NCBI RefSeq assembly: GCF_900116895.1
Contig: NZ_FPCF01000001.1
Location: forward strand, 930,001 to 994,000
DNA length: 64,000 nucleotides
Direction: 5' to 3'
Origin: Pseudidiomarina donghaiensis
GTDB lineage: Bacteria > Pseudomonadota > Gammaproteobacteria > Enterobacterales > Alteromonadaceae
Part shown: in pieces, positions 59,449-64,000 of the stretch
How positions within the stretch are numbered: position 1 is the first letter of the stretch
How the letters are laid out: the number at the start of each line of letters is the position of its first letter
The notes under the pieces: generated by a model
Told to the model about the DNA's origin: nothing
The model's input: only the letters and a program-made list of their open reading frames with translations
The model's database searches: none
Translations under genes and position numbers: made by a program

Positions 59449-60466
59449 CGATTTCTTTCCTTATTTGCGGATAGCGCCACGCATGAATTACGTCAACAAA
59501 CACATTGACCAACAATATGAGCGAGGCCAAAACTAATAAGCCGGCTTGAATGACAGGGAAATCACGTTCATAGATACTTTTAACGAGCCAACTACCCACG
59601 CCTGGCCAGTTAAAAATCACCTCGGTAATAATTATGTTTGTCATTAACACACTAAATTGCAGGCCTAATTGCCGCACAATGGGTTGTAAGGCGTTTGGTA
59701 AGGTATGGCGAAACATAATGTGGCGGTCGTTTAAGCCACGTGCGCGAGCGGCTTTGATGTAATTTTGCTGAAGCACGTCTAGTACTGAGTTGCGCATAAT
59801 TCGAATGAGCATGGTTAGTGGCATAATAGCTAATACCACCACAGGCACCCATAAGTGATGCAGGGCATTGTAAAATGCCGCTGTTTTATATGGCGAGTCA
59901 CTCATGAGAATATCGACAAGTACCGATCCGGTTTGCACGTCAATGGCGTACAGCGGATTAATTTGACCAGAAATCGGACTCCAATTAAGTTTGAGAGCAA
60001 ACAGCAAAATAAATAGCTGGGCTAGCCAAAATACCGGAATGGAATAAGCACTCAGGCTTAAGCCCATGATGATACGGTCAAGCAAACCACGTTGTTGAAT
60101 TGCGGCGTAAACACCTAAAGGAATTCCAAGGAATAGGGCCAAAGCCATGGCTAATAACCCCAGTTCAAGAGTGGCGCCTAAGAGCGGCTTTATTTCATCA
60201 AACACGGGCTGTTCGGTGACCAAAGAAATACCCCAGTCGCCATTGATTAAATGCTGCAAAAATTTTAGATATTGACTCAGAAGCCCCTGATCAAAACCGC
60301 GGGCCAACTCGGCCTGCTGATAAGCGATAAGGTTATCAGCGGTGATTCCACTCATATTGGTCAGCGGGTTACCCGGGTACCAATAATTTAGGCTAAATAA
60401 CAAAAGGGTTAATAACCACAAGGTAATGATTAACAAAACTACTCGGCGTAGGCTATAACGAATCAT
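59438..60466 (-). CDS. sapB: Peptide ABC transporter permease SapB
   Basis: Partner permease of SapC, 342 residues. DppB-type layout: N-terminal helix (RVVLLIITLWLLTLLLFSLNY), then five helices after residue 95, with the EAA loop ARARGLNDRHIMFRHTLPNA and the family C-terminus NVFVDVIHAWRYPQIRKE. It begins inside the end of sapA (14-base overlap). Confidence 0.94.
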   Translation of the reverse strand: MIRYSLRRVVLLIITLWLLTLLLFSLNYWYPGNPLTNMSGITADNLIAYQQAELARGFDQGLLSQYLKFLQHLINGDWGISLVTEQPVFDEIKPLLGATLELGLLAMALALFLGIPLGVYAAIQQRGLLDRIIMGLSLSAYSIPVFWLAQLFILLFALKLNWSPISGQINPLYAIDVQTGSVLVDILMSDSPYKTAAFYNALHHLWVPVVVLAIMPLTMLIRIMRNSVLDVLQQNYIKAARARGLNDRHIMFRHTLPNALQPIVRQLGLQFSVLMTNIIITEVIFNWPGVGSWLVKSIYERDFPVIQAGLLVLASLILLVNVFVDVIHAWRYPQIRKEIDAE

Positions 60467-62075
60467 CGTTTACCCTCCGCGCGTAGCGAAAATTAATACC
60501 GCCATAGGGGGGTAATTCCACCCCTTCAATATCACTTCGGTGTGCCTGATAACGCAACGAATTAGCAATAGGAACTAAAGGCGCCTGCTGCTTAACCATG
60601 TCTTCTATAAACTGATAGAGATGTTTACGTTGGTCTACATCGCTTTCACTGATGGCCGCCACTAGTAATTTATCGAACTCGGGATTACACCACATGGCTC
60701 GGTTATTACCGCTGCGGGCGGCAGCACAGCTTAAAACAGGGCGAAAGAAATTGTCTGGGTCAGCGTTATCCGCCACCCAACCAATGAGTACACTGTCATG
60801 TTGACCGTCTACCAGCCGTTGGCGGAACGTATTCCACTCGTAACTGACGATTGTTGCGTCAACGCCAATGCGGGCGAGGTCGGCTTGCATTAATTCGGCC
60901 ATGCGGTGCGCATTTGGATTGTAGGCACGTTGCACTGGCATAGCCCAAATAGTCATGCTGAAACCATTTGGGTATCCCGCTTCAGCCAACAATTTTCGTG
61001 CTTTGCCCGGGTTGTAGGGGTAGGTTTGCTCGGCATCACTGTATGCCCAGGATGTTTCGGGCAGCATACCAGTGGCGAGACGAGCATTACCATCATAAAT
61101 TGTTTGCACAATTGCGGGGCGATTCACTGCATGCGCCAAAGCGCGCCGTACCAGCACGTTATCAAACGGAGGGCGTTGGGTATTAAAGGCCCAAAATGAC
61201 ACGTTAGGACTAACCGATGAACCCACTTCAATTTCAGCGTTTTGGTCAAGCTTTGATAATTCATTGACCAGAGGGTAAGGGATGACGTCACACTCGCCGG
61301 TAAGCAATTTCAACATACGCTTATTTGCATTAGGTGTTATGACATAAACCAAGCGTTTAATTTCAGGTTTCTCACGCCAATAGCCTTCATGGCGCTGATA
61401 GCGAATAATAAAGTCTTTGCGGAATAGTTCGAATTGAAAGGGCCCCGTACCTATTGGCAAACGATCAATTTGCTCGGGTTGGTGGCTGCTTAATAGCTGC
61501 TGAGCGTACTCTTCGGACAAAATAACTGCGAAATCGGTCGCTAAGTTTGCCAAAAAAGAGCTGTCTGGCTGGTTCAGTGTAATATCTACCGTGTACTCAT
61601 CAATACGTTCAATGGAATGAATTAGTCGTATAAGACCACTTGAACGGAAAAACGGATAACGCCCGCCATTGACGTGATGATATGAATGCTGTGGGCTCAA
61701 CCAGCGGTTAAAGCTAAATACCACATCATCCGCATTAAAAGGTCGAGAGGGTTCAAACCAGTCGGTGTTATGAAAGGACACCCCTTTGCGTAAATTGAAA
61801 CGATAGCGTGTGCCATCGTCTAATGCTTGCCAACCACTAGCTAGGGCGGGCACAAACTGTTGGCGTTTATCATCGTAATCTAATAAACGGTCGTAAATTT
61901 GGGCTGAAGTCGCGTCTACCGTCGTGCCCGAGGTGCCTAATTGCGGGTTAAAGCCCTCGGGGTTACCCTCCGAGCAATAAACTAAACCGTCTTGCTCAAC
62001 TTGAGCGTGCTCTGACACCGGCCCACATGCAGCGAGAACCGCGGCGCTACAAATGATGGCAATACGTTGCAGCAT
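60453..62075 (-). CDS. sapA: Peptide ABC transporter substrate-binding protein SapA, predicted lipoprotein
   Basis: Solute-binding protein of the SBP5 (DppA/OppA) family. It matches E. coli SapA over its length (VYCSEGNPEGFNPQ, NADDVVFSFNRW, PIGTGPFQF, KLLTGECDVIPYP, ADNADPDNFFRPVLSCAA). The N-terminus MLQRIAIICSAAVLAAC has a perfect LAAC lipobox with Cys17, so it should be membrane-anchored, whereas E. coli SapA is soluble. The frame can start at TTG 62093 inside pspF, but ATG 62075 follows GAAGGG and gives the proper signal sequence (540 residues). Confidence 0.93.
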   Translation of the reverse strand: MLQRIAIICSAAVLAACGPVSEHAQVEQDGLVYCSEGNPEGFNPQLGTSGTTVDATSAQIYDRLLDYDDKRQQFVPALASGWQALDDGTRYRFNLRKGVSFHNTDWFEPSRPFNADDVVFSFNRWLSPQHSYHHVNGGRYPFFRSSGLIRLIHSIERIDEYTVDITLNQPDSSFLANLATDFAVILSEEYAQQLLSSHQPEQIDRLPIGTGPFQFELFRKDFIIRYQRHEGYWREKPEIKRLVYVITPNANKRMLKLLTGECDVIPYPLVNELSKLDQNAEIEVGSSVSPNVSFWAFNTQRPPFDNVLVRRALAHAVNRPAIVQTIYDGNARLATGMLPETSWAYSDAEQTYPYNPGKARKLLAEAGYPNGFSMTIWAMPVQRAYNPNAHRMAELMQADLARIGVDATIVSYEWNTFRQRLVDGQHDSVLIGWVADNADPDNFFRPVLSCAAARSGNNRAMWCNPEFDKLLVAAISESDVDQRKHLYQFIEDMVKQQAPLVPIANSLRYQAHRSDIEGVELPPYGGINFRYARRVNDDSL

Positions 62076-62082
62076 AGTTGGC

Positions 62083-63180
62083 TTACCCTTCAAGTAATTG
62101 ATACTTTTTCAAATAACCACGCAATTGATGATAGGTTAAACCTAGCAGCTCTGCTGTTTTCTTTTGGTTAAATTGTGCGTGCTGAAGTGCGCGTTGAATC
62201 ACATCAATTTCAAATTCGGCGGTAACTTCTTTGAAGTCGATATTGCCTTGCTCAAAATCAACACAAAAGCCCACCGCCATAGGTAAGCTTTGTGTCTCGT
62301 TATGGCCTTCGCTGTGTGACTTGCTGTTGTTTGCGTCTTCGGCAAGCGGGGAGCTGTTACTTGAACCGTTAGCTCGATGTGCCGCTGCCGCCGGACGATA
62401 AGGGCTAGCGAATGGGTCTAAAATAATTTCATGCACAGGCACTTGGCCACTACCAATGCGATAAACCGAGCGTTCAACCACATTTTTTAGTTCCCGCACG
62501 TTACCTGGCCAATGGTAGTCGAGCAATGTTTTGCGGGCTGACTCGGTAAATCCACTGAAAAGTTCGTAGTCAAGTTCGCGCGCCATTTGAATTGCAAATT
62601 GTTCAGCCAATAACATGATATCTTCTCGCCGCTCGCGCAGTGGCGGTAGGGTAATGACATCAAATGCTAAACGATCGAGCAAATCGGCACGAAAGTCGCC
62701 AGCGTCGGCTAAGCGAGGTAAGTCTTCATTGGTGGCGGCAATTAAGCGGGTATCTACCCGTACTGTTTTAGTTCCGCCAACGCGTTCAAATTCACCATAC
62801 TCAATAACGCGTAGAATTTTTTCTTGCACTAAAGCTGAGGTATTCGCTAATTCATCAAGAAATAAGCTGCCACCATCGGCACGTTCAAAACGGCCCTCGT
62901 GTCGTTTTTGTGCGCCGGTAAAGGCTCCCGCTTCATGCCCAAATAATTCACTTTCTAATAAGCTTTCACTCAGTGCGGCGCAGTTTAGCTTGACATAGTT
63001 TTGCTCCCACCGCTTTGAAAGAAAATGTAATCGTGCGGCAATGAGCTCTTTACCGGTACCACGTTCACCAATGATCAATACGGGTTTATCAAGCGGAGCA
63101 ATTTGCGAAACTTGTTCAAGAACTGAAAGAAAACTATTAGCTTGCCCGATTAAATTATCGGCTTCGCGAAAGCGACTCAT
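62083..63180 (-). CDS. pspF: Sigma-54 activator PspF
   Basis: Enhancer-binding AAA+ protein that activates sigma-54 transcription of pspA. It has no N-terminal sensory domain, as is usual; PspA inhibits it directly. Walker A GERGTGKE, the sigma-54 contact loop GAFTGA and Walker B GGSLFLDEL are present, followed by the arginine-finger region and a Fis-type helix-turn-helix (KKTAELLGLTYHQLRGYLKKY) at the end. Length is 365 against about 325 in E. coli, mostly from a Ser/Asn/His-rich linker near residues 258-302. It is divergent from pspA and followed by sapA, exactly as in E. coli. Confidence 0.95.
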   Translation of the reverse strand: MSRFREADNLIGQANSFLSVLEQVSQIAPLDKPVLIIGERGTGKELIAARLHFLSKRWEQNYVKLNCAALSESLLESELFGHEAGAFTGAQKRHEGRFERADGGSLFLDELANTSALVQEKILRVIEYGEFERVGGTKTVRVDTRLIAATNEDLPRLADAGDFRADLLDRLAFDVITLPPLRERREDIMLLAEQFAIQMARELDYELFSGFTESARKTLLDYHWPGNVRELKNVVERSVYRIGSGQVPVHEIILDPFASPYRPAAAAHRANGSSNSSPLAEDANNSKSHSEGHNETQSLPMAVGFCVDFEQGNIDFKEVTAEFEIDVIQRALQHAQFNQKKTAELLGLTYHQLRGYLKKYQLLEG

Positions 63181-63219
63181 GGTTGCACCACGCTGTTATT
63201 ATCGTTATTGGTGAATTTG

Positions 63220-63232
63220 ACTAATAATTAGT
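63220..63232. promoter_or_regulatory. Candidate PspF upstream activating site
   Basis: ACTAATAATTAGT is a 13-base perfect palindrome around a central A. It lies about 115-128 bases before the expected pspA start, a normal distance for a sigma-54 enhancer, and about 40-50 bases upstream of the pspF start codon, where binding could also repress pspF. The call rests on position and symmetry. Confidence 0.45.
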
Positions 63233-63321
63233 GTATTTCATAACCGTGAAGCGTCAAATGTTTTTTAGCTCGAATAGCAAAAAAGCTTGCAAATAAACGG
63301 CTTGCGAACTTTTTGAAAAGT

Positions 63322-63337
63322 TGGCACGGTACATGCA
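63322..63337 (+). promoter_or_regulatory. Sigma-54 promoter of pspA
   Basis: TGGCACGGTACATGCA has the invariant GG (-24, 63323-63324) and GC (-12, 63335-63336) with correct spacing, matching TGGCACG-N4-WTGCW. It predicts a start near 63348 and a leader of about 47 bases before the pspA ATG. Confidence 0.92.
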
Positions 63338-63394
63338 AGACATTTCAGCGAACGTAATTAAAATTTCAATTTGACGCTTTATGAGGAAATGAAC

Positions 63395-64000
63395 ATGGGT
63401 ATCTTCACACGTTTTACAGATATCGTAAATTCAAACATCAACGCATTATTGGATAAAGCGGAAGATCCAGAAAAAATGGTTCGCTTAATTATTCAAGAAA
63501 TGGAAGACACTTTGGTTGAGGTGCGCTCAACATCTGCGCGCTTAATTGCCGAGAAAAAAGACACTGAGCGCCAATTGAGCCGCTTCGACAAAGAAGTTGC
63601 TGAGTGGGAAAACAAGGCTGAACTTGCGCTGAGCAAAGATCGCGAAGACTTGGCTCGGCTGGCGTTAATTGAGAAGCAAAAAGCAGCGGCGGATGCAGCG
63701 AGTTTACAAGCTGACGTTGCACGCATCGATGAACATTTAACGCGGTTAAATGAAGAAGTAGGCCAGCTGCAAGAGAAGTTGGCAGATGCCAAAGCCCGTC
63801 AAAAGACCATTATTATGCGCCAACGCGCTGCAAGCAGCCGACTGGAAGTTAAAAAACGCATCGATAGCGGCAAAATTGATGATGCTATGTTGCGCTTTGA
63901 ACGCTTCGAGTCAAAAATTGATGATTTAGAATCACAAGTTGAAGCATATGACATGGGTAAGAAAACCTTACGCGATGAATTTGCTGAGCTTGAAACAGAC
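63395..64000 (+). CDS. pspA: Phage shock protein A (3' end outside window)
   Basis: Membrane-stress effector of the ESCRT-III/Vipp1 fold that binds damaged inner membrane and inhibits PspF. The first 202 codons are visible: an amphipathic N-terminal helix (MGIFTRFTDIVNSNINALLD), the conserved KAEDPEKMVRLIIQEMEDTL, then long charged coiled-coil helices with no hydrophobic segment. The frame stays open to the window end. The ATG follows GAGGAAA. E. coli PspA has 222 residues, so little is missing. pspB and pspC would be expected next. Confidence 0.96.
   Translation, partial: MGIFTRFTDIVNSNINALLDKAEDPEKMVRLIIQEMEDTLVEVRSTSARLIAEKKDTERQLSRFDKEVAEWENKAELALSKDREDLARLALIEKQKAAADAASLQADVARIDEHLTRLNEEVGQLQEKLADAKARQKTIIMRQRAASSRLEVKKRIDSGKIDDAMLRFERFESKIDDLESQVEAYDMGKKTLRDEFAELETD

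Overview
The window is a stretch of core chromosome from a gammaproteobacterium. Gene content and order match the Escherichia coli blocks pyrH-frr-uppS-cdsA-dxr-rseP-bamA-skp-lpxD-fabZ-lpxA-lpxB, xerD-dsbC-recJ-prfB-lysS, rpoE-rseABC-lepA-lepB-rnc-era-recO-pdxJ, rlmD-relA-mazG-pyrG-eno, ftsB-ispD-ispF-truD-surE-pcm-nlpD-rpoS, pncC-recA and sapFDCBA-pspF-pspA. In E. coli these blocks are scattered; here they are joined end to end. Protein style, moderate GC and the block junctions suggest an Alteromonadales-type marine bacterium, perhaps Idiomarinaceae. That assignment is from memory and was not tested.

Layout. 1-11.6 kb: envelope biogenesis operon (isoprenoid carrier, CDP-diglyceride, DXP reductoisomerase, RseP protease, BamA, Skp, lipid A enzymes). 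11.7-14.5 kb: a small redox cluster (xi-class glutathione transferase, pirin, PIG3-type quinone oxidoreductase) at the place where rnhB-dnaE usually follow lpxB. 14.5-20.8 kb: tRNA-Tyr (minus) and the divergent xerD-dsbC-recJ-prfB-lysS block, with a canonical +1 programmed frameshift in prfB. 20.8-25.8 kb: minus-strand trans-sulfuration enzyme, slyD, ygfZ and nadB, with sdhE and a short YgfX-like gene on the plus strand. 25.9-38.9 kb: the sigma-E operon, then lepA, lepB, rnc, era, recO, pdxJ, rlmD, relA and mazG in tightly packed or overlapping order. 39-49.8 kb: pyrG, eno, an unrecognised gene, a TSUP permease (minus), then ftsB through rpoS. 49.8-55.1 kb: mutS (minus), pncC, recA and a patatin-like rssA. 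55.1-64 kb: minus-strand putP-sapFDCBA-pspF, then pspA running off the end.

Regulatory signals readable directly include a sigma-E promoter before rpoE, a LexA box filling the recA promoter spacer, a sigma-54 promoter before pspA, good sigma-70 promoters before uppS, xerD, tRNA-Tyr, lepA, pyrG and ftsB, and several intrinsic terminators. Two intergenic regions (20771-20889 and 55087-55233) are built from nested inverted repeats and look like dispersed extragenic elements.

I found no defence system, phage, insertion sequence, CRISPR array or biosynthetic cluster. The least explained items are the unrecognised gene at 42024-42665, the short YgfX-like gene, the predicted lipoprotein forms of DsbC and SapA, and the two repeat elements. 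No intergenic stretch exceeds about 215 bases.
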